25,210 nt of DNA from Stentor coeruleus (GCA_001970955.1 MPUH01001050.1:1-25210); one strand, 5' to 3'; positions 1 through 10,280 are shown, counted from the first letter of the stretch. Translations and numbers: made by a program. Notes: a model not told the origin generated them from the letters alone.

Positions 1-76
1 GAGAAATGGATTATTAGATAGATTTTTTTTAGGTTATGAAGTAAGATTTTGTTATGGAATAGGGTAAAAATATAAT

Positions 77-445
77 ATGTCGATGGAAACAAGATTTCTC
101 TCAGTGTCGAATAAGACATTTGATTATAAGCTCCCTTTGATAAAGCATACTTATGGATATAACTATGCGAGCAACCCTGTTATTCATAGGATCAAAATGC
201 CTAAAATGTGCAGCAGATTTGACCTTGATATAACATTCAACATCTCAATAAAAAGCTTAAGTGATACAATCAGTAAAATCAAAAACAAGAAAAGCACATT
301 TCAAAAAACCCAAGGCTCAACACAGTACTTAAACTTCCCAAAAAACCTTCGTTTTAACTACAAGAAAAAAGAGGCTTTGCCCCAAATTGTACCAGAAAAT
401 AAAACTTATGAAAAATTTGAGCTCAGCGGTTGGGAAATAAATTAA
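77..445 (+). CDS. Unknown 122-aa basic protein
   Basis: I do not recognise this protein. It is an uninterrupted 122-codon frame starting at ATG (a second ATG follows two codons later) and ending in TAA, long for DNA this AT-rich. The product is lysine-rich, with no signal peptide or membrane segment. Residues 13-50 are aromatic and basic (HTYGYNYASN, then RIKMPKMCSRF); the C-terminal third is Lys/Asn-rich and ends in SGWEIN. The downstream flank has the C-poor composition seen after other plus-strand genes here, which supports a real gene end. The 76 bases upstream contain no C, unlike the G-poor 5' flanks of the other genes. The start may therefore lie in an unseen exon, or a previous gene may end very close by: the same frame is open from base 2 to a TAA at 65-67. 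Reasonably sure it is coding; function unknown. Confidence 0.55.
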   Translation: MSMETRFLSVSNKTFDYKLPLIKHTYGYNYASNPVIHRIKMPKMCSRFDLDITFNISIKSLSDTISKIKNKKSTFQKTQGSTQYLNFPKNLRFNYKKKEALPQIVPENKTYEKFELSGWEIN

Positions 446-971
446 GTGCTTAGCAAATATTATTTCAAGATAAAGGGTATATAAATAAGATACTAGTTTT
501 TGTAAAATTTTAATAATAAAATTGAGTTTTTAAGTTGGAGAGGATTTTTTGTTTTTAATATAATGAAGTGTTTTAGAAGAGGCTTACAATTTTGATGAGT
601 TTTATGGTTTTAGATATAAAAGTATTTATTAATCGAATAAGACTCTAAATATTTTTTGTAATCGAAGATAAGTATTTGATATAAAAGGGTGTTATGGTGT
701 TCTAGAATATAAAAAAATGAGTTATAAACTAATTCTATTTCAATATATTAAATATTAAAAAACAAGCATTAAGCTAAAATATTAATAACAATACAATTTC
801 GTTCAAATAAAAATCAAGGAATTATATTCAAATATTCTTCAACTAAAATAAAAACCCCCACCCCTTATTCCATTCTACATCATCCTCTCAATTTTCACCA
901 AAAATTCTACTTCATAATAAATTAAACCCAATCTTCCAAATCTTAAAACTAAATACAATTAAAAAAGCTTA
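446..971. other. Convergent intergenic region
   Basis: No gene or RNA is seen here. The left half is C-poor on the plus strand (541-600: 13 G, 2 C) and the right half is G-free (841-900: 22 C, 0 G). This matches the 3' flank of the plus gene on the left and of the minus gene on the right, with the switch near 720-790. Confidence 0.6.
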
Positions 972-2564
972 CTAGCACATATATGAATAGCCCCAAACAT
1001 TTTCCTCAAGCCACTGCTCATACATCTCCTGAAAATCCTGTGGTATCTGTGGAGACTCTGGTGGAGTGTTCTCCATAGCTTGCCAGTAATTATAATAATT
1101 AAAATCATAATTCATCTGTCTAACCTGATCAGCTGTAACCCCTCCTTCCCCAGTCTCACTAAGCCAATCTTCCTTACTAGGTTTGAGTTTCTGATAAATC
1201 TCAGATATAATTTTCATATTCGAAGGATAACTTTTCCATTTTTTTGTCAAATATTTGACTTGTATTCTCATAAGTTTTAAACAAGGCATTTCTATTTTAG
1301 GTGTTATAAACTTCCCCATGAGTTTTTTGAATATAAGTGAAGATTTAAACTGGACCAGATTAGCTTGGATCCTATCAGGATGTCCTTTGTTTATTTTATA
1401 GCAAACTTTTAACATGGTTTCTAAGCATTTTTCTATAACGAAATCACGATTTGTTTCGTGTATATCTTTAAGAGAAGAAGTTTTGCTTATTTCAGCGAAG
1501 TCTAAGTTAAGGAATTTGAGTAATACTAAAATCCCATTAGCATCATTTATAAGTTGGCTTAGATATTGAAACTGTAGGTAATGGTTAAGTCTGAATCTTT
1601 TTATGAGTAAAAAGAGGACTTTTGATATAAACAGCCCAGTGACAACTCGATGTCTAGCTTCATCAGGGAAAACCATATTAGACTGACTGAAAAAGTCCAT
1701 TTGTTGGGATAATAGTAAGGTTGGAGATTGCCATTCCTGTCTTATATCAATACCGGTTATAGTAGCCCCAGGACAACAAGCTAATAAACTTCTGAGCAGT
1801 CCTACAACTGTTGTTGACAGTGGGTTATCTTTAGATACCATCCTTCTCTATATAAATTTTACATAAAAAGCTTCAACTCCACCTGCAGGCAATCTACACC
1901 TTGGAGGGTTTGTCTTAGTATCCATTCCTTCATTTGGGGACTTTTCTGGTTTTTCCAATATAATTTTCAAGTATATTTCAAAAACCATTGACACTTTCTT
2001 GATAGGCACATAAACAATATCCGTTGACTGTTTTATAAGCCCTAAAAGCGCCTCTTCTATAACTAAAGAATTCTGTGAAAGCTCATTTTGAACCTCTTCT
2101 CTAGGACTAAACAATAGGATTGTATACAAAATGTTCAAGACCATACGAAGCTCTTGTTCTAAAAGCAAATCTCTCTGTGGACAAAGTTGAGATGCTAAAA
2201 ATGCTAAATGGTGGATAAGTAAAGATAAACCGCCTTGATCTATGATAGCTTTAGAGGTTTGGGTTAAGCTTTGGGATAAAGGTAGAGATGAAAGTTGGGA
2301 ATTGAAAAGTTTGGAATATAAGGCACACATACCTGTTCGACGAAGGCTTTGTGTGGCCCCTTCGAAGCATTCTAACATGTCGCTAATGCTTTCGAGGCCT
2401 TGGATGCTTGGGTTCATCTCCGGGCTTTCGGAATAGCTGAAAAACAACTCAAATTTTTCCATATTTAAATGATCAGTTTGGATTTTATTGCTGGGATTAT
2501 TAAAGTTCGTTTGGTTTAGCAGAAAAAGTGCTGCTAAGGTGTTAGAGAAGGGGAAAATTTGCAT
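972..2564 (-). CDS. STRIP: STRIP1/2 (Far11)-like STRIPAK scaffold protein
   Basis: Two exons (2564-1863 and 1847-972) join across a 15-nt intron to give about 525 aa ending in TAG. The C-terminal half matches the DUF3402 region of animal STRIP1/2: a run with LLLIKRFRLNHYLQFQYLSQ (animal form is LLLLKHFKLNHVYQFEYMAQ-like), then LMRIQVKYLTKKW, ISEIYQKL, and a terminal PQDFQEMYEQWLE. The N-terminal half fits the N1221 domain, with RMVLNILYTILLF and a segment VPIKKVSMVFEIYLKIIL. In animals and fungi STRIP/Far11 scaffolds the STRIPAK complex (PP2A, striatin, GCK kinases, Mob) that controls kinase signalling and the cell cortex. This protein is much shorter than the roughly 800-950 aa of animal and fungal members and lacks a long N-terminal extension. 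The first ATG is used; the frame stays open upstream without another Met, so a small upstream exon is possible. Family assignment is confident. Confidence 0.82.
1848..1862 (-). other. 15-nt spliceosomal intron in STRIP-like gene
   Basis: On the minus strand the sequence GTAAAATTTATATAG lies between GCT TTT TAT and AGA AGG ATG. Removing it joins two frames that match the two halves of one known protein. It is phase 0 and its last three bases, TAG, form an in-frame stop if it is retained. A 15-nt length is characteristic of Stentor introns. Confidence 0.88.
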
Positions 2565-3433
2565 GAAAAAGATGGAGGCTGGGGGAGAAGGTTTTGGGCT
2601 TGGGATGGAGGAGATTATTAAGTTTGGATGGGTGGTTGTTTTTTTTTGGATTGAATTTTTTTTTGAACTGGTGAAATATGGAGATTTTTAGGATTAGAAT
2701 GCTTTTATTGTGAAAAAAAAATTTTTTTTGAGTTTTAGGAAAGGTTTTTATGGTTTATAAAAAGAATGTGATGGTTTTAGATTGTATTTTAGTAGGGATA
2801 TTTTTTTAGGGGTATGTAGGAATTTGTATGTTTGATTACGCTAAATGGAAGAAATAGGTTATAAAGACTGTAAAAGTTACCAAAAATTGTTTTATTTGGA
2901 TTTCATTTATGTTGTAATTTCATAAAGTTATCTATCTGTTTTTAAAATTGTATTTTTTGCTATAGCTGTTTGTAAATCAAAGTAAAATGCAAAATAAACT
3001 TTTACTATAAAACCTTATTAAATCTAAATCTTAAACTTAAACAAGCATATCAAAAGCTAACTTCCAGCATCTTTACTATTATTCTATATAGCAATACTAT
3101 TAATTATAATAAATTCTTACAACCAAAAAAAAATTTACACTCTTCTAAACCTCACCTCATTTCCACTAAAGTTTTAAACACAAATTTCCTATTAAACATT
3201 ACCTCATCAAATCAAACATTTTTCAAACTTAGCACAAATCGCCTATCCTAAAATACTCCAAAACATCCTTCTTTAAAACCAAAACTTAAAAAAATCTTTA
3301 ACATCTTCCATTCAACATATCCCACAACAAATAAAATATGCCACAACATTTCACATAGAATCTCTCATTCCAAACAAAAAAAATCATTTTTTTATATTAA
3401 ATATCATTATCCCTAAGGAATCCTCAAATTTCA
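2565..3433. other. Intergenic region between STRIP-like and CDPK genes
   Basis: No gene seen. The left part is strongly G-rich on the plus strand (2581-2640: 28 G, 1 C), i.e. the coding-strand 5' flank of the STRIP-like gene is C-rich and G-free. The right part is the opposite (3181-3240: 15 C, 1 G), matching the 3' flank of the kinase gene. The switch is at about 2900-3000. A plus-strand open frame at 2488-2691 is low-complexity and starts inside the STRIP-like gene, so it is not called. Confidence 0.6.
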
Positions 3434-4948
3434 CTACTTTATCACAGCTGTGCATATCCTTTCAAACTCTTCAAAGTCAATAACCCCATCTTCATTTATA
3501 TCAGCTTCTTTCATAATCTCATGATACATTTCCGTATCCAATGCACCTCCAATCATCTGTTTAAGTTCTACCATATCAATCCTTTCATCTCCATTTAAAT
3601 CAAAAGTCTCAAAAGCCGCTTCTAATCTTTTTTTAGTCAAAGCAAGTTGCCAATTCAAAGCTGCAGTCAAAAACTCAGTATAATCAATAAAATCACTTCC
3701 ATCAGCATCACATTCTTCAATAATTTCTTCAATATCAAACAATTGTTTAATATTAGTTTTTTCAATACCTTTAATAATCTCTTCCCTACTAAGTTTCCCA
3801 TCACCATTATCATCTAAAAGCATAAAAGAATATTGCAACTCTTTAAGCTCTTGTTGTGTTGACAAATGTGAAACTATAAACTCAAAAGTTGCATGTTGGA
3901 CTTTAACTTTACTTCTAAAGTTTATAAGGTTTTTAACTGAATCTAAACAAACACTACTACTTCTACCATGCATATTACTTTGTATCCATGGATTTACTAA
4001 AACCTCAGCACCTTGTGGACGTTTAGATGGATCTTTATTAAGCAATTGAATTACAAGATCTTTAGCAGCTTGGGAAACTTTATTCCATTCCTTTTCCGGC
4101 ATTTCTAAATCTTTGTTTATAATCTGATAAATTGTCTGACTTTCTTTATTCCCTATAAAAGGTAAATAACCACATAACATAACATATAATATAACCCCAC
4201 AGCTCCATATATCACTTTTATCTGTAAAAACTCCATTAAACACTTCAGGCGCTGTGTAGCATGGCTACATAACTCTTACTTGGCCATATTTACGTACTGG
4301 GGATGTTGGATAATTTGTTAGTCTTGATACCCCGAAATCAATAACTTTTAATGTTGCTGATTTGCTATTATCTACTAATAGCAAGTTTTCTGGCTTTAAA
4401 TCCCTATGTAAAACATTGTGTGTATGACAATAACTTACAGCAGAAAGAATTTGATACATAAATCGGGCTGCTTGTTTTTCTTTAAACTTTTCTTTCTCGA
4501 CTATTTTGTCAAAAAGCTCTCCACCATTGCAAAGCTCGGTTACTATATGGTAACACCTTTGGTCTTGTATAACTTCTGTTATTTTTATTATGTTAGGATG
4601 ATCAAGTTTTCTTAGAATGTCAACTTCAAGTAACATGTTTTTGATTTCGGAAAGACGGACAAAGGATTTCATTATTGTTTTCATTGCTCGATCAACTCCT
4701 GTTGATTTGTGGACTACGCGACGCACACAACCATATGCGCCTTCACCGATTAGCTCTTTGACGTCATAGTGATCGGATACATGACCGACAATACACTTGA
4801 TGGTTTGTCGGGTTAGGATTCGGATTACTGTTTTCTGACGGCCTCCTCGACGTGAGAATGGTTCTGCACCTCTAAGATCATGCTCTTCTTTACCTTCTTC
4901 AGGTTTAACTTCATTCTCACAGTTTAATACAGACTTGCAGCATCCCAT
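3434..4948 (-). CDS. Calcium-dependent protein kinase (CDPK), N-acylated
   Basis: Two exons (4948-4280 and 4264-3434) joined over a 15-nt intron give 499 aa. I chose the ATG giving MGCCKS: Gly2 suits N-myristoylation and Cys3/Cys4 palmitoylation, and the only upstream extension begins with TTG. The kinase domain carries the glycine loop GEGAYGCV (68-75), catalytic Lys90 in RAMK, Glu108, HRDLKPEN (from 181), DFG (204-206) and APE (228-230, rebuilt only by splicing). A junction segment leads to four canonical EF-hands at about 374-385, 409-420, 445-456 and 478-489, all with acidic ligands and a terminal Glu. This is the standard CDPK layout of ciliates, apicomplexans and plants: calcium binding releases the autoinhibited Ser/Thr kinase, here probably at membranes. 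It ends in TAG. The family is certain; the substrate is unknown. Confidence 0.95.
4265..4279 (-). other. 15-nt spliceosomal intron in CDPK gene
   Basis: Minus-strand GTAAGAGTTATGTAG sits between KYGQ and PCYTAPEV codons. Splicing restores the kinase activation segment (the usual G-T-P-Y-Y-I-A-P-E region), which is strong independent proof. Phase 0; the terminal TAG is an in-frame stop if retained. Confidence 0.95.
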
Positions 4949-6185
4949 GGTAAGCAATTATTAGGAATCTTAAGGTATGAAAAAATAGAAAATAAAAAGT
5001 TTTGTATTATGAGAAGCTTAGGATTGTGTTTGTGGTTAAGGATGGGTAATATAGTATTATGAATTTTCTTAAGGTGGTTTTTCTACGAAAAAATGAGCTG
5101 GAATTTAAATAGAATAGGTTTTAGGGAGAAAAGATAATGAGTTTATTGAGGTTTTAAGTTTTCAAGTTTTTGAAGTTAGGGGAATTGTGAAGGAAGAAGG
5201 GTAAAGTTGGAGGGTAGACTCTAATTATTAAAAGGCTAGGGCTTTGTCTGGCAGTGTATAAAGATCAGAAGTTTATGTTAGAAATTATATTTTTATGGGA
5301 GAGGTTTTATATAGAAAAGTGATATTTTTTTGTGAGGAGATAAAGTTTTAGAAGAGAGATTAGGTTAGGTTTTTTGCCTATCAAATATGCCTAATTGTCT
5401 TTAATTTTTAATGATTCTCTTTTATTATTTGTGGCCTTTGGTGTTTATCTTCTTAGCACTTCTCTAAGTTTTCAGGAAAATATTCTAATGTTGCACTACT
5501 GCGAAAATTTATGCCTAAAAATTATAATTGTTAAACCTCTTAGCAAAAAGATTGATTTTATGTTAATCATTACTTCAAGATTTTCTTCTTTTCAGCAAGT
5601 TTTACTACTGATTCAAAGTTCATGATGATCTAACTTATAAACCTCATCTTTTAAATAGTTACATCATTAAAATAATTAGGAAGAGAGATAATATTTTGAT
5701 CCTTTTCATGCAAATAAACTAATAAAATTATATAAAAAATATTATCATAGCATTATATGAAATTTAGTTTGTGTCATGACCTAGAACTTTTGATTATGTG
5801 TGTATGATAAGATTATAAATTGTGAAGAAATCAGAGATTAAACATGGATTTTATTGTAAAAATTCACCTAATTATTACTAATTACATAAACTTCTTCACC
5901 CCATAAATTTCCCCTCTCATCCCTTCCATCTATTTTCCTCATACTTATACTCAAACTTACAAAAACCCATCACACTTCCCAAACAATAATTCCATATAAT
6001 CACTTTCTATATCAAACTGTCAAAATTTCCAATAATTCCACTAATCACAACACATAAACCTGCCAATCACCAAAAATATCAAATACCCTAAAACCCCAAA
6101 AAAAAAGAACTCAAAAATTCCAATTCCCACTATACAAAAACATCTAAAAACCCTTATTCTCTTAATCAATCCTAAGTAAATAAAC
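4949..6185. other. Intergenic region between CDPK and eL15 genes
   Basis: From 4949 to about 5380 the plus strand is C-poor, as expected upstream of the minus-strand kinase. From about 5880 to 6185 it is G-poor (5941-6000: 17 C, 0 G), as expected downstream of the minus-strand ribosomal gene. The middle, about 5380-5870, has mixed composition. On its minus strand from 5622 it holds a short coding-like frame starting MNFESVVKLAEKKKILK, followed by several stops. This might be a decayed gene, but I cannot identify it. No RNA gene recognised. Confidence 0.45.
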
Positions 6186-6800
6186 TTATCTAAATCTTCT
6201 AAGTGAAAGAGTCTGTCTTCTACGCCAATTAGCTCTACGACTAGGTCTAATCTTGGTAGAACTAATACCTTTATATCTAAGTCCTCTATGTTTTCTACCA
6301 GCTGAAGTCAATCCTCTAAGTTCTCTATGTTTCATAACAGGTTTGCAGATCCAGTTAATCTTAGGGTCGTTTCTTATAGCATTGTGTGCAGGGTCAACAA
6401 GAATTACCTCATAAAACTTATATATGGAGTCTTGACCAACCCAATAACTATTTAAAACTCTGAGTCCTCCACAGATTTTGCCAACTCTTTCTTCAGCAAC
6501 AGATTTCAATGATCTTTGGAACTTTCTTTGAAGAACACCCTGATTTGATGGTTTTCCATAGATTTGACCTTTGATGCCGAGCTTTCGTCTGTTTCCTCTT
6601 CTAACACGAACTCTCCAGATCGCATAACCTTGTTTGGCTTTGTAGCCTAATTTTCTAGCTTTATCAGGACGAGAAGATCTGGAAGCTCTGTGGATGGCTT
6701 TGTGTTGCCTGTATTCCCAGGTTCTTACTCTTAGGATGAACCTCATCACATCACTTTGCTTCTTTCTCCACAGTTCTTCGAGGTACTTGTATGCTCCCAT
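6186..6800 (-). CDS. RPL15: 60S ribosomal protein eL15
   Basis: A single intronless frame of 204 aa, exactly the length of the eukaryotic family, from ATG to TAA. It begins [20 protein letters not shown] and keeps the hallmark blocks [72 protein letters not shown] and a C-terminal [17 protein letters not shown]. eL15 is a structural protein of the large ribosomal subunit that contacts 28S rRNA. The normal C-terminus followed directly by TAA shows that TAA is a stop codon in this genome. The upstream minus-strand flank is G-poor and C-rich. No oddities. Confidence 0.98.
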   Translation of the reverse strand: MGAYKYLEELWRKKQSDVMRFILRVRTWEYRQHKAIHRASRSSRPDKARKLGYKAKQGYAIWRVRVRRGNRRKLGIKGQIYGKPSNQGVLQRKFQRSLKSVAEERVGKICGGLRVLNSYWVGQDSIYKFYEVILVDPAHNAIRNDPKINWICKPVMKHRELRGLTSAGRKHRGLRYKGISSTKIRPSRRANWRRRQTLSLRRFR

Positions 6801-8243
6801 TTATTATACACCATACATATTTAAGGTATTTAGTTTAGTTAAGAATTTATCTTTTTGGGTGTTTTGAATTTAAGTGAGAATTTAAGGGATATTTTTAGAA
6901 TAATAAGATATTAATATGTGATTTTATATGGAAGAAAATATGGGTGGTATAAGGTTTATGTTTTTAGGGTAGGCTTAAGGGCATGTGCTGGTTTTTTTGG
7001 TGGAAATGCTTTATTAAGGTAAGCGAATTTTTCAGGTTTTGGAAATGAGGGCTTTGTTTGGATATTAGAATTTGATGTTTAAAGGATTGTGTTTTGTTTG
7101 GATATTAAAATTGGTGTTTTAGGGATTGCGTAATTAGAATGTTGTGTAGTTGTTGGAGGTATTGCTTATGGGTAGTTTTAGTAGATGAAATTGTTTTAGT
7201 TTAAAGAGATGGCTGTTGGAAATTGGATAGATGGTTTTGGTTATTGATTGAAAGATATTTACTGCATATGCTGTGGTTCTAGTGATACTTTTAAGGATTT
7301 CTTGTTGAAAGAAACTATAAGGACAATTTTCTAAAATAATATATTCAATAGCAACAATTTCTATCACAATTTTCTTTTTTAATCTTGTATACTATTTTTG
7401 CATACTTTTATAAGTTTATTAGCAGACATATTACTCACTAAGCATATTGTATACAAATAATTGTATATTTTCCAAATCCCTTAATCGAAATTTATCGTTT
7501 TCACAACCAAAACTTGCACCTTTAGCATCATTTACACTAAATTTTCTAATTCTTTTTCCCTAAAAAAAATCAAATTTTATCATAGTAACCTCTTATTTGA
7601 ATATAAAAATTCGTATATTGCAACTCTTATCCTAAGAAGAACATTTTGCAAAACAAAAACCAACAACTCAATGTGTTACTTGCAATAGCCTAATCATCAT
7701 ATAAAAAAAAATAGATTTACAGCTTTATGAATATACACATTAAGCTATAAAAAGCTGGAACTATAAACTAAGAAAGATCATAAAAGAAAATATCATATCT
7801 ATTAAACCACAAAAGGTATAAATTTACTGATGCTTCAAAAGCTGTAATTCATATCGTAAAAAATAACACAAATTCATAAGAACTTAAGAAGTCTAAAGTA
7901 TATCCAAACATTTATTAAAAATTAGCTTACAGATTCTAAAATTCTAAAACATAAATCCTACTCTAAACTTTTCCTGAATTTCACAATCATAAATTCCTAA
8001 TCATATTTTTATCCCTAAGTTCAAAACTCCCAAGCCCATACCTTTCTCTAATTTTCTAATTATACATAACTGTCATCAAAATTTTTATTTTCAAAAACCA
8101 TACCTTTCACTTACAACTTCACATTTTCTACATTTTTCTCCTCTCAAAAAACTAATCATAAAAAAAACCCAATCCCTAAACAAAAACCGCATCCAAACCC
8201 TACGTTAAATTTTTTCCTTATCATCTTTCTTATTAAAATCAAA
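6801..8243. other. Divergent intergenic region upstream of eL15 and the 470-aa gene
   Basis: The left part (6801 to about 7370) is C-poor on the plus strand (6901-6960: 14 G, 0 C) and the right part (about 7400-8243) is G-poor. These are the two 5' flanks of divergent genes meeting near 7370. An open minus-strand frame at 7134-7367 has no ATG and is not called. Transcription starts for both genes must lie here, but I recognise no consensus promoter element. Confidence 0.55.
7053..7131. repeat. Imperfect tandem repeat, about 40 bp x 2
   Basis: The block beginning TTTGTTTGGATATTA at 7053 recurs at 7093, followed by similar G/T-rich sequence ending in GGATTG and GGGATTG respectively. The units differ at several positions and by one base in length. 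It lies about 250-330 bases upstream of the eL15 start. Function unknown. Confidence 0.6.
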
Positions 8244-9656
8244 ATGGAAGAAAAAAACAATATCGAAGACTTACTCCAAGGTCAAACTCACGAAGCCAAA
8301 CTTAAAAGCGCTATAGAAATAATCGAAAGCTTAGAAAAAGAAATCTTCAAACTCCGCACTGAATTCAAAAAATCAGAAGCATCCTTTAAAAAATTCCAAG
8401 AATCTACTTCAGCATGTACCCAAAACCAACACAACACATCATCAGCATTTTCTTTACCTAGTGAATTCAAAAAAAGCTGGGAAATTCTTATACAAGAAAC
8501 AATCCTTGATTTATTTTCTCCTTTTCTTGATTCTTATAAAGACTTAGCAATTTTTGCCCAAGAGTTAATCAAACTGATTTTAAATGAAGTTTCTATTTGT
8601 ATAGATGAAAAAGTTATACAAGTCATGAAAATATTAGGCTGTGGGCATGAAAAGATGGAAAATATTAAAAAATACTTACTAAGGATGTTCCAGGATCATT
8701 ATTTGACAGCTTTTCCAACTGTTTCTATAGATGGGATTAAAGAAAAATATATTCAACGATTGCCTGTGTTGTTGAAAAATGAAGGGAAAAAGATCTGTGA
8801 AAGTTCAGACTTTTTTACCTTTGTCAGTTCTATGCATAAACTAAGTTTGCATATGTTTTTAAACGACCCAAAACTTGAAATTTTGTTTCAAAATCATCTT
8901 GAGATTGTTAAAATTGAAAAACCTGAGGACTTTTGTTGTATAGATGGGTTTCCAAATAATCAACCTGAAGCGGTTGTTATAGTCCCAAGTGTTATGCGAC
9001 ATAATTATCCATATGCTGGGATAAAACCATCAGTGCTGATTTTGAATGAAGATATGAAAAAAAACCCAACTAAGTTTATAGAAAAAAGTCAGGAAAGTAT
9101 AAAAGTTTTAGAAAATAATGTTGAAACTGATAATGAAACTAAAATCGTCAAAGAAGAAAAGACTGAAAATAATGAAAAAAAATCGCCTAGGGTCAAAAAA
9201 CTTTCATCAAATCAAGTTATTGACCTTTACTGTAGATATAAAAGGAATCTTTCTAGAAATAAATATGAAGATGGACTTGATGCTTATCCACCTTTACAAC
9301 AAAAAACTAAAGAACAAATTTCTAGATGTAAGAATTGCAAAGAAGATATTAGTCATATATCCTGCTCAAAAGAAAATCTGATAGCTTTAGCTAAAAAATC
9401 ATCTATTGCTACGAATTCATATAGGAATTTAACACCTAATAAACCATGCTTGTTATTGAATTGTTCTAATAAGAAAGATAATGGATTGGTTGTTAATGGG
9501 AAAGATAAAAGTTTTAGTGAAGATGTTGGTAAAGGGCAAAACAGAAATGTTAGTTCGTTGCTGAATAAAAGATTGAGTGAAGCTGCGAGGAAGATGGATA
9601 GAAAAGCGTTTATTAAGAACAAACATTTGGATAAAGAAAGTTGTAAAGTTATGTAG
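8244..9656 (+). CDS. Unknown 470-aa protein with N-terminal coiled coil
   Basis: Intronless frame from ATG (preceded by AAAATCAAA) to TAG. I cannot name the family. Residues about 15-55 have heptad-like spacing with alternating Glu/Lys and should form a coiled coil. Residues 75-225 look like a compact helical domain. A hydrophobic stretch around 243-267 contains AVVIVPSV and PSVLIL and looks like a beta-rich conserved core. From 275 on the chain is Lys/Ser/Asn-rich and probably disordered, with a CKNC pair at 362-365 plus Cys374 that might bind metal. GQNRN at 431-435 also occurs near the C-terminus of the large disordered protein at 13554-15857. A G-free 5' flank and C-free 3' flank bound it cleanly. 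Coding status is secure; function unknown. Confidence 0.8.
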   Translation: MEEKNNIEDLLQGQTHEAKLKSAIEIIESLEKEIFKLRTEFKKSEASFKKFQESTSACTQNQHNTSSAFSLPSEFKKSWEILIQETILDLFSPFLDSYKDLAIFAQELIKLILNEVSICIDEKVIQVMKILGCGHEKMENIKKYLLRMFQDHYLTAFPTVSIDGIKEKYIQRLPVLLKNEGKKICESSDFFTFVSSMHKLSLHMFLNDPKLEILFQNHLEIVKIEKPEDFCCIDGFPNNQPEAVVIVPSVMRHNYPYAGIKPSVLILNEDMKKNPTKFIEKSQESIKVLENNVETDNETKIVKEEKTENNEKKSPRVKKLSSNQVIDLYCRYKRNLSRNKYEDGLDAYPPLQQKTKEQISRCKNCKEDISHISCSKENLIALAKKSSIATNSYRNLTPNKPCLLLNCSNKKDNGLVVNGKDKSFSEDVGKGQNRNVSSLLNKRLSEAARKMDRKAFIKNKHLDKESCKVM

Positions 9657-10280
9657 ATAAAAATATTATGAGTTTTTATAAGGAGGATTTTGATTAATTT
9701 TAAGAAAATATTATGAGTTTTTATAAGGAGGATTTTGATTAATTTTAAGAAAAGAAAAGGAAAATTTTAATGATTTTTTTTTATAGGAGTTTTGGATTTT
9801 ACAACAATAATTGATTATGGGTTCTAATTTTCCAATTTTCATGTTTATAAATATTAACTTTATACTATACTTTTTCTACCTTTTATATTTTCATATCTTT
9901 ATCATAATTCAATCATCTTATAATCCAATCAAAAATTGTTAAAATTTCCACTTAAGCACCTAACATCTAAAAAATTATATCTCCATCTATTCTAAATAAA
10001 AAAATTCTATCATATAAAATATCTCATACATCACCATATATAAAACTCTTATAAATTCATACATCCCATATCTAATAATCTCATAAAAACCCTATCCAAT
10101 ATCCTAAACTTCATTACCTAGAATTTTCCCTAAAATCATCAAAATTTTATAAAACTCATCCAAAACTTATAAACTATATCCTAAACTCCTTCAAAAAAAT
10201 CCAATTTTTTCCCTTAATAACACAACCTATCTTTTAAAATATTACATAAAGCATTTTTGTTAACGGAAATATAAAACATT
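9657..10280 (+). other. Intergenic region between two plus-strand genes
   Basis: Apart from the 45-bp duplication no element is seen. The first part is C-free (9661-9780: 20 G, 0 C) and the second almost G-free (10021-10140: 32 C, 1 G), with the switch near 9830. This is the clearest example in the window of the gene-linked strand asymmetry. Confidence 0.7.
9660..9753. repeat. Perfect tandem duplication, 45-bp unit, 2.1 copies
   Basis: The 45-base unit starting AAAATATTATGAG at 9660 is repeated exactly at 9705, with four further matching bases. It begins four bases after the stop codon of the 470-aa gene. Its perfection implies a recent event or an assembly duplication. Confidence 0.9.

Noticed and set aside
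5395..5625. Open 76-codon plus-strand frame
   Set aside because: It starts with TTG and is hydrophobic by AT-richness; the opposite strand looks more coding-like.
5380..5640. Reading TAA as Gln to make the relics continuous, implying a variant ciliate code
   Set aside because: eL15 ends at its normal C-terminus with TAA, and TAG and TGA end other recognisable or long frames here, so the code is standard; the stops in relics are better read as decay.
7134..7367. Open 77-codon minus-strand frame
   Set aside because: It begins with GTG and contains no ATG; the composition is that of a 5' flank and no domain is visible.
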